From assembly GCA_964613695.1 (NCBI GenBank), contig CAZTIR010000003.1, positions 1-58,167 of the forward strand: a stretch of DNA of 58,167 nucleotides, written 5' to 3'. The notes under the pieces are model-generated. The model searched no databases. It saw nothing but the letters and a program-made list of their open reading frames with translations, and was not told where the DNA came from. Position numbers and translations under genes: made by a program. Source of the stretch: Pyrolobus sp964613695. GTDB taxonomy: Archaea; Thermoproteota; Thermoprotei_A; Sulfolobales; Pyrodictiaceae. Shown here one piece after another: positions 43,577 to 52,280 of this stretch. How positions within the stretch are numbered: position 1 is the stretch's first letter; each line of letters begins with the position of its first letter.

Positions 43577-44029
43577 TTAGGCTTTCTTTGCTTTCTCCTC
43601 TGACGCCATCATCCTTCTAACCTTGGCCCACTCGAGCGCGCGCAGGCCCGCATCGTGGTACACCCAGTATTCTATCCTCTTAGCGTACTCTAGGGCATAG
43701 AGGAGTGGTGGAACCAGTATAGCGGCCACCAGCGCTATCCACGTGAGTGTTCTGAGCGGGTTCAGGCTGGCGCTGGGCGGTGTTAGGAAGAGTAGCGCGA
43801 ACAGCGGGTCTAGCACCACGAAGATTATGATATAACCATAGTACTGTGGTATGGTCGGGACCCGGGCTCTCCTCCTCGGAGGGTTGCCCGCCTCGTACCT
43901 GGCTCTCTTGAAGGTGTGGCGGGGCCCGCTCGTTACGAGGGCTGCGATAGCGTATGCTGCGAGTGTGCCGAAGAACCCGAGTAGCGCGAGTAGAGCCATT
44001 ATAGCATAGTTGGTGCCTAGCGTAGCCAC
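43577..44029 (-). CDS. nuoA: NuoA-like subunit (NADH-ubiquinone oxidoreductase chain 3)
   Basis: A 150-residue membrane protein with three predicted helices. The family motif is visible as YEAGNPPRRRARVPTIPQYYGYIIIFVVLDPLFALLFL; the usual Cys of YECG is Ala, and the conserved DxE of helix 2 reads DPL, so a proton-pathway acidic residue is changed. NuoA sits in the membrane arm of complex I-like oxidoreductases. No other nuo or fpo genes are next to it. It lies just downstream of mevalonate kinase with a two-base gap. Confidence 0.8.
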   Translation of the reverse strand: MATLGTNYAIMALLALLGFFGTLAAYAIAALVTSGPRHTFKRARYEAGNPPRRRARVPTIPQYYGYIIIFVVLDPLFALLFLTPPSASLNPLRTLTWIALVAAILVPPLLYALEYAKRIEYWVYHDAGLRALEWAKVRRMMASEEKAKKA

Positions 44030-44031
44030 TC

Positions 44032-45033
44032 TCAGCCCCCCGTGGTTCTTGCACGCTCCTGGACCAGGCTAAAGACGGTCTCCGGTTCAACCTCCTCCAG
44101 GCCAGGCGCCCCAAGCTCCACTGGGTATACTCTACGCGCCCCCTCCTCCAGCAGCGCCTTCGCCACCACCGGTGCTGTACCGGGCTCCACGAGCGCCAGT
44201 ATCACTCCCCCGAGGCCGGCGCCCGTGAGCTTCGCTCCCAGTGCCCCAGCGCGCCTAGCGCTCCAGACGAGCCTCTCTATCTCGGGGGTCGAAACGCCTA
44301 TGGAGTAGAGGAGGCCGTGGTTCACGTCCATCAGCTCGCCCAGTAGCCTCGCGTCACCCTCCTCCAGTGCGCGTACAGCCCTCCACACGAGCAGGGATGC
44401 TGCGAGGTAGACGTGGTTTAGGATGCTCCTCAGCCTAGAGTACCTTTCGAGCACGCGCTCCACAGCCGTCCTGGTGCTGCGCGGTACGCCGGTATCGGCT
44501 ATCACAGCCTCTAGCCTGTGGGGCGCCTCTAGCCTCTCGTACACCATGCGCCCATAGTATACTATGAAGCCGCCCTCGAGGGCTACAGTGTTGTCTATCC
44601 CGCTGGGGCGGCCGTGAAACACCTTCTCGGCTTCAAATGCGAGCTCGGCTACTAGACTCTTCTCGAGAGAACCGGCTGCATCTAGGAGCGCGGCAGCCAC
44701 CACGGTTGAAGCCGACGCGCTGCTCCCGAGGCCCGCGCCGATAGGCGCCTCGGTGTACACGACTACCTCCACGCCCTCCACACCAGCCTCTTTCGCGATT
44801 CGCGCAAAACCCTCCATGGAGGCGCCGCACTCGTTACGCGGGTAGACTCGGCACCTTACACCGAGGTTGAGAGAGTGGAGTATGGTATAGTGCTCGCTGG
44901 TCCTCCGCCAGCACGCGTAGGTGTAGAGGCTGGTTGCAGCCGCTAGCGCAGGCGCCCCGCGTACCACGAAGTGCTCGCCAAAGAGTATCACCTTGGTTGG
45001 CGCCCGGTAGCAAGCCCTGAACTGCAAGCTCAC
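44032..45033 (-). CDS. mvk: mevalonate kinase
   Basis: A 333-residue GHMP kinase phosphorylating mevalonate in archaeal isoprenoid lipid synthesis. The N-terminal APTKVILFGEHFVVRGAPAL holds the family substrate motif, PIGAGLGSSASASTVVAAAL is the ATP-binding glycine/serine loop, and LTGAGLGGVILAL is the third GHMP motif. It is transcribed from a TATA box at 45067-45076, divergent from ppsA, and nuoA follows two bases after its stop. Confidence 0.95.
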   Translation of the reverse strand: MSLQFRACYRAPTKVILFGEHFVVRGAPALAAATSLYTYACWRRTSEHYTILHSLNLGVRCRVYPRNECGASMEGFARIAKEAGVEGVEVVVYTEAPIGAGLGSSASASTVVAAALLDAAGSLEKSLVAELAFEAEKVFHGRPSGIDNTVALEGGFIVYYGRMVYERLEAPHRLEAVIADTGVPRSTRTAVERVLERYSRLRSILNHVYLAASLLVWRAVRALEEGDARLLGELMDVNHGLLYSIGVSTPEIERLVWSARRAGALGAKLTGAGLGGVILALVEPGTAPVVAKALLEEGARRVYPVELGAPGLEEVEPETVFSLVQERARTTGG

Positions 45034-45066
45034 AGCCTCGTTCGATTAGAGGATGCTCGGCATCTC

Positions 45067-45076
45067 CTTTTAAGTG
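45067..45076 (-). promoter_or_regulatory. TATA box for mvk
   Basis: Minus strand cacttaaaag lies about 35 bases before the mvk start, predicting a leader of around ten bases. The divergent ppsA gene probably uses the separate A/T-rich ggtttacaacc about 20 bases further along. Confidence 0.5.
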
Positions 45077-45114
45077 GGTGAAACGGTTTACAACCTATCA
45101 AACTGGGGGATAGT

Positions 45115-47523
45115 GTGCCCGTTGAGGGCAAGCTTGTTGTCTGGCTAGAAGAGGTTAACAAGGATGACGTACCCTATGTCGGTGGCAAGGCGGCTAATCT
45201 CGGCGAGTTGTTGCGTGCGGGTATCCGCGTACCCCCGGGCTTCGTGGTAACAGCCGAGGCTTACAAGAAGTTTATGAAGGAGACGGGGCTTTTCGACAAG
45301 GTATTGAGCATGATAAAGTCTATCGACGTCAACAATACTGAGCAGCTGGAGGAGGTTAGCCAGAAGATAAAACAGCTCATACTCGACACCCCCATGCCCA
45401 AGGACCTGGAGGAGCTCATACGCAGATACTACAGGGAGTTGGCTAAGCGCGTTGGAGTCGAGAACCCCCTAGTGGCTGTCAGGAGCAGCGCCACTGCGGA
45501 GGACCTGCCTGAGGCCAGTTTCGCCGGCCAGCAGGACACCTATCTCAACGTGCGCGGCGAGGATGAGGTGGTGAAGAAGGTTAAGGCCTGCTGGGCCAGC
45601 CTCTTCAACGCACGCGCCATCTTCTATCGTGAGCAGATGAAGATACCCCATGATAAGGCCTACATGGCTGTCGTAGTCCAGAAGATGGTTATGAGCAGAT
45701 CCGCTGGAGTAATGTTCACGGTCCACCCTGTAACGGGCGACGATAAGGTAGTCGTGATAGAGTCCGCGTGGGGTCTGGGCGAGGCCGTAGTAGGCGGCAA
45801 GGTCACGCCCGACGAGTTCATAGTGGATAAGAGGACTTTGAAGGTGGTTGAGAAGAGGATTGCAGAGAAGAGTATCGCGATAATATACGATCCCGAGAAG
45901 GGCACGAACGTTGAGATCAAGCTGCCGCCCGAGAAGGCTAAGGCTCCGAGCCTCAGCGACGAGGAGGCGGTTGAGCTCGCGAAGCAGGCGATTAGGGTTG
46001 AGAAGCACTACGGCATGTACATGGACATCGAGTGGGCTATAGACCAGGAGATGAAGTTCCCGGAGAACGTGTTCATAGTGCAGGCTAGGCCCGAGACGAT
46101 ATGGAACGTGAGGAAGAGGAAGCAGGCCGAGGAGGCTAAGGAGGCTGAAGAGGTTAGCGTTGAGAAGGCAGAGGTTCTCGTGAGAGGTCTCCCCGCCAGC
46201 CCGGGCATAGCCTCTGGCGTTGCTCGGGTAATCCTAGACCCGCATAGCGAGGAGGCCAAGCACTTCAAGGAGGGCGACATCCTCGTAACCAGGATGACTG
46301 ACCCCGATTGGGTCCCGTTGATGAAGAAGGCGGCGGCAATAGTAACGGACGAGGGTGGTATGACGAGCCACGCTGCGATAGTTTCCCGTGAGCTCGGTAT
46401 CCCGGCTGTTGTCGGCACCAGAGAGGCTACAAAGAAGATAAAGACTGGCATGGTTATAACCGTCGACGGCTACCGCGGTGTCGTCTATAAGGGCAAGGTG
46501 GTGGCCAAGAAGGAGGAGAAGCCGAAGGTAGAAGTGGCGGGCTTCGCCATACCAAAGGAGGTGTTGAGCGAGATATATCCCGTAACGGCAACCAAGATAT
46601 ACATGAACCTCGGCGAGCCAGACGCTATCGACAAGTACCTCGACCTGCCGTTCGACGGCATCGGTCTAATGAGGATAGAGTTCATAATCACCGACTGGAT
46701 AGGATACCACCCGCTCTACCTCCTCGAGCAGGGTAAGGGCGACCTCTTCATAAACAAGCTAGCCGAGGGCATTGCCAAGGTCGCTTCCGCGATATACCCA
46801 AGGCCCGTTGTAGTACGCTTCAGCGACTTCAAGAGCAACGAGTATCGCGGCCTAAAGGGTGGCGAGAAGTACGAGCCTGTAGAGAGGAACCCGATGATAG
46901 GCTGGCGCGGCGTCTCCCGCTACATACACCCGAAGTACAGGGAGGCGTTCAAACTAGAGGTTAAGGCTATTCTAAAGGTGCGCGAGGAGATGGGCCTCAA
47001 GAACGTGTGGGTGATGCTACCCTTCGTGAGGACAACTTGGGAGGTCAAGGAGGTGTTGAAGATAATGGAGGAAGTCGGCTTAAAGAGAAGCAAGGACTTC
47101 AAGGTATGGATTATGGCTGAGGTGCCGAGCGTAGCGATACTAGCCGAGGAGTTCGCTAAGCTGGTCGACGGCTTCAGCATCGGAAGCAACGATCTAACCC
47201 AGCTTGTACTAGGCGTTGATAGGGACTCGCAGCTACTAGCAGAGATGGGCTACTTCGACGAGAGAGACCCGGCGGTGCTCAAGGCAATCGAGATGATAAT
47301 AAGAGCTGCTAAGAAGTATGGTAGAACAGTCTCAATCTGTGGGCAGGCTCCCAGCGTATACCCGGAGATAGTCGAGTTCCTGGTGAGGAAGGGTATCGAC
47401 AGTATAAGCGTTAACCCCGATGCAGTGATACGAACGAGGAGGCTCGTAGCGAGCATAGAGAGGAAGATAATGCTAGAGAGGCTTGCCAAGCTCGAAGAGA
47501 AGCTAAGCAAGCTAAATGTCTGA
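45115..47523 (+). CDS. ppsA: phosphoenolpyruvate synthase
   Basis: An 802-residue PEP synthase converting pyruvate and ATP to PEP, AMP and phosphate, a key step in archaeal gluconeogenesis. The ATP-grasp domain starts VGGKAANLGELLRAG, with VRSSATAEDLPEASFAGQQDTYLNV behind it. The phospho-acceptor His (about residue 419) sits in EGGMTSHAAIVSREL. The PEP-binding barrel ends with SIGSNDLTQLVLGVDRD and SICGQAPS. The GTG start at 45115 follows a GGGGGAT ribosome-binding site. Confidence 0.97.
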   Translation: MPVEGKLVVWLEEVNKDDVPYVGGKAANLGELLRAGIRVPPGFVVTAEAYKKFMKETGLFDKVLSMIKSIDVNNTEQLEEVSQKIKQLILDTPMPKDLEELIRRYYRELAKRVGVENPLVAVRSSATAEDLPEASFAGQQDTYLNVRGEDEVVKKVKACWASLFNARAIFYREQMKIPHDKAYMAVVVQKMVMSRSAGVMFTVHPVTGDDKVVVIESAWGLGEAVVGGKVTPDEFIVDKRTLKVVEKRIAEKSIAIIYDPEKGTNVEIKLPPEKAKAPSLSDEEAVELAKQAIRVEKHYGMYMDIEWAIDQEMKFPENVFIVQARPETIWNVRKRKQAEEAKEAEEVSVEKAEVLVRGLPASPGIASGVARVILDPHSEEAKHFKEGDILVTRMTDPDWVPLMKKAAAIVTDEGGMTSHAAIVSRELGIPAVVGTREATKKIKTGMVITVDGYRGVVYKGKVVAKKEEKPKVEVAGFAIPKEVLSEIYPVTATKIYMNLGEPDAIDKYLDLPFDGIGLMRIEFIITDWIGYHPLYLLEQGKGDLFINKLAEGIAKVASAIYPRPVVVRFSDFKSNEYRGLKGGEKYEPVERNPMIGWRGVSRYIHPKYREAFKLEVKAILKVREEMGLKNVWVMLPFVRTTWEVKEVLKIMEEVGLKRSKDFKVWIMAEVPSVAILAEEFAKLVDGFSIGSNDLTQLVLGVDRDSQLLAEMGYFDERDPAVLKAIEMIIRAAKKYGRTVSICGQAPSVYPEIVEFLVRKGIDSISVNPDAVIRTRRLVASIERKIMLERLAKLEEKLSKLNV

Positions 47524-47717
47524 ATTCCTAGGCTGTTTTGAACATCGTGTAAAATACTCCAACTTTTAATAAAATCGCCTCTTTTTCAAAAAGAAGCCGC
47601 CTGGCAAAGCTTTTCAAACTCTTATAGCTTGTCTCGGGCCCCGCGGCAGTAAGGAAGTTTATACGGGGTTTGAATAGACCGGGTGACGGTACGAAAAGTA
47701 GCGCGTTCTTACGCTGG

Positions 47718-48266
47718 TTAGAGTGCTAGGCAGCTCGGCTTGTTGAGTCTAGCGCATACTATGAGTGCATCCCTGCTCTTGCGCGACGCGTTGAGCAGGA
47801 ACCGTAGGAGGTATGTCAGCTCCGGTAACTTCTCCATTATCTGTTCCCTGTTTGTCGGGTTCACCTCCTCGCAAAGCTTATACCTGCAAATCTTTACGCG
47901 TCCGGGCTCATACTCCATGCTCACGTGTAGATCGTGGCGTGCTAGTCTTAGTCGGCCCTTCTCGTAGGCTATCACTGTAGCTGGCTTTGTGCGCGTCAAG
48001 AGCAGGCGGTCGTTTGTGGCCAATAGCTGCCATGTGGCGCAGAATCTTGAGAGTAGGCCCTCACGCGTCTTTATCATGTTGTCTGCTGCTAGGCATCTAG
48101 CCCTCTCCAGCATCTCTGCTACTTCATCCAGCACGTGGCTCAGGTTGAACATTATGTTCACGGCTCTAGACTCTGCTAGGCTCTCTGCTTTCCCCATAGC
48201 ATTGCGTATAGTCTCGGCCTGGGAGCGGGCAAAGCTAACCGCCTCATCGAGCAGAGCATCTGACAC
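47718..48266 (-). CDS. hypothetical protein
   Basis: A 182-residue protein I do not recognise. The N-terminal 70 residues are helical with heptad character (FARSQAETIRNAMGKAESLAE...), then a beta-rich middle (LLLTRTKPATVIAYEKGRLRLARHDLHVSM), then a C-terminal helix with several cysteines. No catalytic motif or signal peptide is seen. A GTG start follows GGAGGGA, and a TATA box lies at 48311-48320. It converges on ppsA across a 194-base A/T-rich gap. Confidence 0.65.
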   Translation of the reverse strand: MSDALLDEAVSFARSQAETIRNAMGKAESLAESRAVNIMFNLSHVLDEVAEMLERARCLAADNMIKTREGLLSRFCATWQLLATNDRLLLTRTKPATVIAYEKGRLRLARHDLHVSMEYEPGRVKICRYKLCEEVNPTNREQIMEKLPELTYLLRFLLNASRKSRDALIVCARLNKPSCLAL

Positions 48267-48310
48267 GGTCCATCCCTCCGCGGCGCACCGCTATGCCGGG
48301 CACGCCTAGG

Positions 48311-48320
48311 GATTATTAAG
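48311..48320 (-). promoter_or_regulatory. TATA box for the 47718-48266 gene
   Basis: Minus strand cttaataatc lies about 45 bases upstream of the GTG start, predicting a transcript start near 48290 and room for the GGAGGGA ribosome-binding site. Confidence 0.45.
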
Positions 48321-48328
48321 GCGAGGGG

Positions 48329-49186
48329 ATGGGTCTGGAGGGGCCTGTCGAAGGCTGGGTGGCTATCCTGCCTGATGGCAGCGTGTTCGTAATCAAGGGT
48401 TGCGAGCACCCGCTCCCCTGCCTCTACGCGGTCCCGAAGCGCCTCGGGTATGTGAGGGTTCGCGATCCCTGGACTCCAACCCGCCTAGACTCTTGGAGCA
48501 AGTGCCTCGAGGGCCACTACCCTATAGTGTGTCCGGAGGATAGCGTCGCTATCATAAATCCCGTAGAGTTCCTGGAGAGGTTGCTGGCTGCGGGGTTTAG
48601 GGATGAGATAATCGAGACCTTGGTATCGTCTGTCGGCGAGGGTGTTGGCGTGACGGGTTCCCTAGTCTATGAGCCTTGGAGGAGCCGAGACATAGACGTG
48701 GTGGTGTATGGGTGTAGGGGTGCGAGGCGGGCGCTAGAGGTGGTGCTAGAGCTGTGGTCTAAAGGCGTTGTAGAATCGCCCGGCCTAGGAGAGTATTATG
48801 CTACGCGCCGCGAGATGAGCATAGAGGATTGGGCTACTATAGCCGCCCTAAACCCCCTCTACTTCCGCCACAGCTCCCGCGCCTATAGCATCAAGCTGGT
48901 AGCGTGCACGAGGCCAATACGGTGCAAGACCCGTTCAAGAAGACTTGTTGAGACACGGGTGGTGGTGGCGAGGGGGCGAGGGGTGCCGTGCACGATCCCC
49001 AGGCTCTACGAGGCCGTGGCTGATGGGTTTGGGCGGATAACAGTCTATACCCTACGCTCAAGCCTCTCCTGCATGCCCGGCGGCACAATACTCGAGGGTG
49101 TTATGGCTCTAGAGGAGCTCGAGGATGGCGGGAAGAGGCTGGTACCAGATGGCGGGGTTATCGGGGTACAGGTGCTGCACGCCTGA
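48329..49186 (+). CDS. nucleotidyltransferase-fold protein, tandem copy 1
   Basis: A 285-residue protein with three parts: an N-terminal beta/cysteine region (about 8-80), a nucleotidyltransferase-like core with VTGSLVYEPWRSRDIDVVVYG (GS followed by DxD), and a C-terminal beta region ending in GGVIGVQVLHA. The GS...DxD pattern matches the Pol-beta superfamily catalytic signature. The next gene has the same layout, so the two are likely duplicates. Substrate, possibly tRNA or a small molecule, is unknown. Confidence 0.7.
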   Translation: MGLEGPVEGWVAILPDGSVFVIKGCEHPLPCLYAVPKRLGYVRVRDPWTPTRLDSWSKCLEGHYPIVCPEDSVAIINPVEFLERLLAAGFRDEIIETLVSSVGEGVGVTGSLVYEPWRSRDIDVVVYGCRGARRALEVVLELWSKGVVESPGLGEYYATRREMSIEDWATIAALNPLYFRHSSRAYSIKLVACTRPIRCKTRSRRLVETRVVVARGRGVPCTIPRLYEAVADGFGRITVYTLRSSLSCMPGGTILEGVMALEELEDGGKRLVPDGGVIGVQVLHA

Positions 49187-50099
49187 CTACCGCCCGCTTG
49201 TAGAGCGCAGCGTAGTATACGTGGATGGGGAGGTGCACCAGGTTCTAGCGTCCTACGATAATGGCGTTACGCTCCTCATACCGAAGTACGTGGTTGGCGA
49301 GGGCCTCCTCTACTCTAAGCCCCTCGCGTCTAGGCTAAAGCGCCTGGTATGGCACTATAGGCCGGGGGAGGTGGCAAGCCTAGCCAATACCCATGACCCC
49401 TGCTTCGACGCCAAGACCTATACATTATCGTGGAGCCATGCTCCACTCGTCTGCGATCCCAGGTGTAGGCGAGAGGAGCTAGAGTCCCCTAGAGACGAGC
49501 TAGAGGAGGAGGCCCTAGAGCTCATAACTGGACTTAGAGGTTTAGGTGTGGAGGCTTATCCTACGGGCTCCATCCTCGGCTACTATCACGACCCGAGAAT
49601 CTCGGATATCGACCTGGTCGTGTATGTAGACTCGAGAGGCGGATGCAAGGATATCATAGAGGCGGTTGCCGCTCTACTAGAGCCTCTGCCCCCGGGGCGC
49701 GTAGAGGCCTGGGCGCGTGCACGCGGCGTGGAGCCAGGCTTGTATAGGAGGTGGGTGAGGGGCGTGTATCACGGCCGCGAGGTATCAATAGTGTTTGCTC
49801 TCGGCGCCCCCCGCCGATACTGCGAGATTATGATCGATTACGGGGGTTTGAGGCGTATTGTAGAGCGGAGGTTAAGCCTAGAACCTGGAGGTTGTAGAGC
49901 ACTCACATGGCCCCACTTCACGTTGTCTAAGGAGGGTCTCCTTATAGTCTCCTTCGACGGCGTCTATGCTCCCATGCTCTTCGAGGGCGGGTGCGTCGAG
50001 GCGACCGGCCTAAAAGCGCGCGTCTCTCTCGGTGGAGTGTGGTACGATGCTATCATCCTAGGCGTCTCGGAGGCGGAAACCAGGATTGTGAGATGCTAG
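49149..50099 (+). CDS. nucleotidyltransferase-fold protein, tandem copy 2
   Basis: About 316 residues from an ATG at 49149; the frame also opens at 49125, overlapping copy 1. An N-terminal beta region with DGEVHQVLASYDNGVTLLIPKY corresponds to the DGSVFVIKG... region of copy 1. The core PTGSILGYYHDPRISDIDLVVYV again shows GS and DxD catalytic residues. A C-terminal beta domain (GLLIVSFDGVYAPMLFEGG...) resembles a PUA- or SH3-like barrel. Translation is coupled to copy 1. The 3' end overlaps a convergent gene by four bases. Confidence 0.7.
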   Translation: MAGLSGYRCCTPDYRPLVERSVVYVDGEVHQVLASYDNGVTLLIPKYVVGEGLLYSKPLASRLKRLVWHYRPGEVASLANTHDPCFDAKTYTLSWSHAPLVCDPRCRREELESPRDELEEEALELITGLRGLGVEAYPTGSILGYYHDPRISDIDLVVYVDSRGGCKDIIEAVAALLEPLPPGRVEAWARARGVEPGLYRRWVRGVYHGREVSIVFALGAPRRYCEIMIDYGGLRRIVERRLSLEPGGCRALTWPHFTLSKEGLLIVSFDGVYAPMLFEGGCVEATGLKARVSLGGVWYDAIILGVSEAETRIVRC

Positions 50100-50467
50100 C
50101 CCTTCTTCTCTAAAACCTTCACAGCCTCCTTCAACGCCCCCATCTTCTCCTCCTCGCTCTTAGCGTATATCGCTGTGAAGAGCGCCCCCATCAACTTGTA
50201 TAGAGTCTTCACGTCCTCCGCCAGGCTTCCACACCTCTCCTCCAGATCCCTTAGCCTCGTGTTCATGATATCCATGAGAGTGTCGATAACATGTAGGAGC
50301 TCGTCCAGATCCTCGTGGTGGTGATGGTGATGCTCGTGCTCCAGTTCAGGGTGCGTCTCCATAACCTCCTCTACGACCTTCTCGAGGTCGGACTCCTTCT
50401 TGGGTAGGGTCATTCTCATTCTACGCTTCTTTTTCTTCTTCTCCTCTTCGCCTGCCACCTCAACCAC
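50096..50467 (-). CDS. small acidic coiled-coil protein with a natural His6 stretch
   Basis: A 123-residue protein with a Lys/Arg-rich N-terminus (EEKKKKKRRMRM), then EHEHHHHHHED around residues 44-54, and a helical, likely coiled-coil C-terminal half. Six consecutive histidines flanked by Glu/His make a metal-binding site probable. The sequence is otherwise unlike any family I know. A GTG start at 50467 lies about 30 bases downstream of a TATA box at 50498-50506. Confidence 0.7.
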   Translation of the reverse strand: MVEVAGEEEKKKKKRRMRMTLPKKESDLEKVVEEVMETHPELEHEHHHHHHEDLDELLHVIDTLMDIMNTRLRDLEERCGSLAEDVKTLYKLMGALFTAIYAKSEEEKMGALKEAVKVLEKKG

Positions 50468-50497
50468 CCTTTATGCAGCGTGCACACGCGAAGGGCG

Positions 50498-50506
50498 TTA
50501 TATCCG
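50498..50506 (-). promoter_or_regulatory. TATA box for the His-rich protein gene
   Basis: Minus strand ggatataac is followed about 30 bases later by the GTG start, predicting a leader of roughly ten bases. Confidence 0.45.
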
Positions 50507-50508
50507 GT

Positions 50509-50739
50509 TTAAGCCTCTTGGCTGGTCGCGAACCACCTCTGAGCCAGGTATATGTTCCACACGCTATGCAGCTTGCGGGCGGCATCGCGGTGTAGGCATC
50601 GCGTCGCATAGATACGCCCATCCCTAGTCTGTACGAGTATACGCGCGAAGCCGGGCTCGCACTCCTCTAGCTTAACCCTCACAACCTCGCCCATGAAGAC
50701 GAGACCCTCGAGGAAAACAACGGGCTTCGTCTCCACCAT
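50509..50739 (-). CDS. small hypothetical protein
   Basis: A 76-residue protein I do not recognise, with an N-terminal strand-rich half (KPVVFLEGLVFMGEVVRVKLEECEPGFARILVQTRDGRIYATRCL) and a C-terminal helix. The strand pattern resembles a small beta barrel (OB/Sm-like), but no signature residues confirm this. It lies 19 bases downstream of a coiled-coil gene on the same strand, probably in one operon. Confidence 0.55.
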   Translation of the reverse strand: MVETKPVVFLEGLVFMGEVVRVKLEECEPGFARILVQTRDGRIYATRCLHRDAARKLHSVWNIYLAQRWFATSQEA

Positions 50740-50757
50740 TCCTCGGCACCATCCAAC

Positions 50758-51186
50758 CTACCCGAGCCTTAGAAACACTTGTATAGGTACGCCATCCTCG
50801 TAGAAGACCTCTATCTGCATCCCGGTCACCGATATCTGGCGGAGCGGTTCCAGCTGCTGCCGTGCCCTCTCCAACCGGTTCAACCGGTTCTGGAGATCCC
50901 TCACAACGTTGACAAGCGCCTCGAGCTCCTGGTTGGGGTCCGGGTTTATCACTATCCTGACCTCCCCCAGGGTTATCACCTGGGTTTGGGGCGTAGCTGG
51001 TCTAGCCCCGAGCTTCCCCAGCACCTCCTCGAACTTCTTGAGCATCTCTGCCCTAGCCTTAGCCTCCTCTACGCGCCTGAGATACTCGCTAAGCCTGTTA
51101 CGAATATCGTTTATCTCGTCCTCGAGGCTCTTGAGGAACTCTTCTGCAGAGTCAAACCTCTTGACGTCGTGCACCCCGACCCCCAA
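50758..51186 (-). CDS. coiled-coil protein
   Basis: A 142-residue protein with a strong N-terminal coiled coil (about 12-60), a beta strand segment with VITLGEVRIVINPDP in the middle, a second helix (NQELEALVNVVRDLQNRLNRLERARQQLEPL) and two terminal strands. The helix-hairpin-helix arrangement recalls prefoldin-type proteins but no clear family match is visible. The long frame begins at a TTG; a GTG at 51174 is an alternative close to a predicted leaderless start. Confidence 0.6.
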   Translation of the reverse strand: MGVGVHDVKRFDSAEEFLKSLEDEINDIRNRLSEYLRRVEEAKARAEMLKKFEEVLGKLGARPATPQTQVITLGEVRIVINPDPNQELEALVNVVRDLQNRLNRLERARQQLEPLRQISVTGMQIEVFYEDGVPIQVFLRLG

Positions 51187-51256
51187 GGCTACGGGGTAAC
51201 GTGCAATATCTATAGTGCGTTTTGGCCCCGGCGACGGAAGAACCTAGTATCTCATC

Positions 51257-51266
51257 GCTATTAAGT
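51257..51266 (+). promoter_or_regulatory. TATA box for CBS-domain gene
   Basis: gctattaagt lies about 28 bases upstream of the ATG at 51291, so the mRNA is expected to be leaderless. Confidence 0.5.
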
Positions 51267-51290
51267 CTCTTATAGACGGGTGCAAGGCCT

Positions 51291-52196
51291 ATGAGCGATA
51301 GGATAGGGTTCACCGTTATAGGCGAGTATCCTCCACTCGTCTCGCTAGCCTACTGGCACTCTGTGCTAGCGGCTGTCTTCGCGCTGGCGAACCGCATGGT
51401 GAGGCACATCCCCATAGTAGACGATGAGGGTAAGCTGGTTGGCATCTACTCGATTCGCGATCTACTAGACTTTATAGGAGGTGGGACGTGGGAGAGGCTA
51501 CGCTCCAAGTACAACGATGATCTCCTAGGCGCCCTCACGGGTGTTCATCTTGAGGAGGTGATGGTGCGTAACCCTATCGCCCTCGAGTTCGGGGCCTTCA
51601 CACTACGCGACGTGATAGAGAGGATGGCGTCTAAGAACATAGGAGCATTGCCGGTTGTGACCCGCGAGGGTAGGCTAGTGGGCATGGTTACAGAGGAGAT
51701 GGTAGCGAGGCTAGTGAGCTTCGTCTCGGTTGGGGCGACGGCGGAAGAGATTATGAGCAGCCCGGTTCACGTGCTGCGAACCGATGCTAGTGTGCTCGAC
51801 GCGGTTAAGCTGATGACGAGCATGAGGATTAGACACGTGCCCCTCGTTGACGAGAAGGGTGTGCCGAAGTACGTGCTCTCGGCTAGGGATATCCTCCGCT
51901 TCCTGGCTATAGAGGAGACTCTCGAGAAGCTACACGAGAGGGGTTACGGGCTGCTAGGAGAGGTTGAAGCCTGGCGTCTTGCGTCAAGACTGCTTGTAGC
52001 CGTAGCGCCTGAAACGCCTATAAGCCGAGTGGCTGCCATAATGAGGATGCATGGCATCAGCAGCGTGCTTGTAATGGAGGGTGATAACCTCAAGGGCATT
52101 ATAACTGATAGGGACTTTGTGGTAAAGGTGCCGAAGCGTATGGGCGAGATACTATACGAGACTCTGGAGCAAGCCATACCGAGGATAACGCTCTAG
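51291..52196 (+). CDS. four-CBS-domain protein
   Basis: A 301-residue protein made of two CBS pairs. Repeats are recognisable by the strands HIPIVDDEGKLVGIYSIRDLL (about 40-60), GALPVVTREGRLVGMVTEEMV (about 118-140), RHVPLVDEKGVPKYVLSARDIL (about 185-206) and ISSVLVMEGDNLKGIITDRDF (about 260-280). CBS pairs bind AMP, ATP or SAM and usually sense energy state. No catalytic domain is attached. Predicted to be transcribed without a leader. Confidence 0.92.
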   Translation: MSDRIGFTVIGEYPPLVSLAYWHSVLAAVFALANRMVRHIPIVDDEGKLVGIYSIRDLLDFIGGGTWERLRSKYNDDLLGALTGVHLEEVMVRNPIALEFGAFTLRDVIERMASKNIGALPVVTREGRLVGMVTEEMVARLVSFVSVGATAEEIMSSPVHVLRTDASVLDAVKLMTSMRIRHVPLVDEKGVPKYVLSARDILRFLAIEETLEKLHERGYGLLGEVEAWRLASRLLVAVAPETPISRVAAIMRMHGISSVLVMEGDNLKGIITDRDFVVKVPKRMGEILYETLEQAIPRITL

Positions 52197-52218
52197 CGAG
52201 AAGCACTCTCAGCAAGCG

Positions 52219-52228
52219 CTTAAATAGT
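52219..52228 (+). promoter_or_regulatory. TATA box for gcvPA-gcvPB operon
   Basis: cttaaatagt is about 50-60 bases upstream of the gcvPA start and is the only A/T-rich element in the gap. Confidence 0.45.
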
Positions 52229-52280
52229 GGCCGTAAGGCACGTTTCAGCCTCGTTATAGTCACCTCGGTTGGGTGGGTTA

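Noticed and set aside
43438..43620. ORF across the tRNA-Leu gene with a WDLNPRRPTPAG-like peptide
   Set aside because: This is the well-known spurious translation of a tRNA T arm; the tRNA explains the sequence.
47581..47593. cttttt/aaaaag hairpin after ppsA
   Set aside because: The loop would be a single base; the T-run may end transcription but not as a hairpin terminator.
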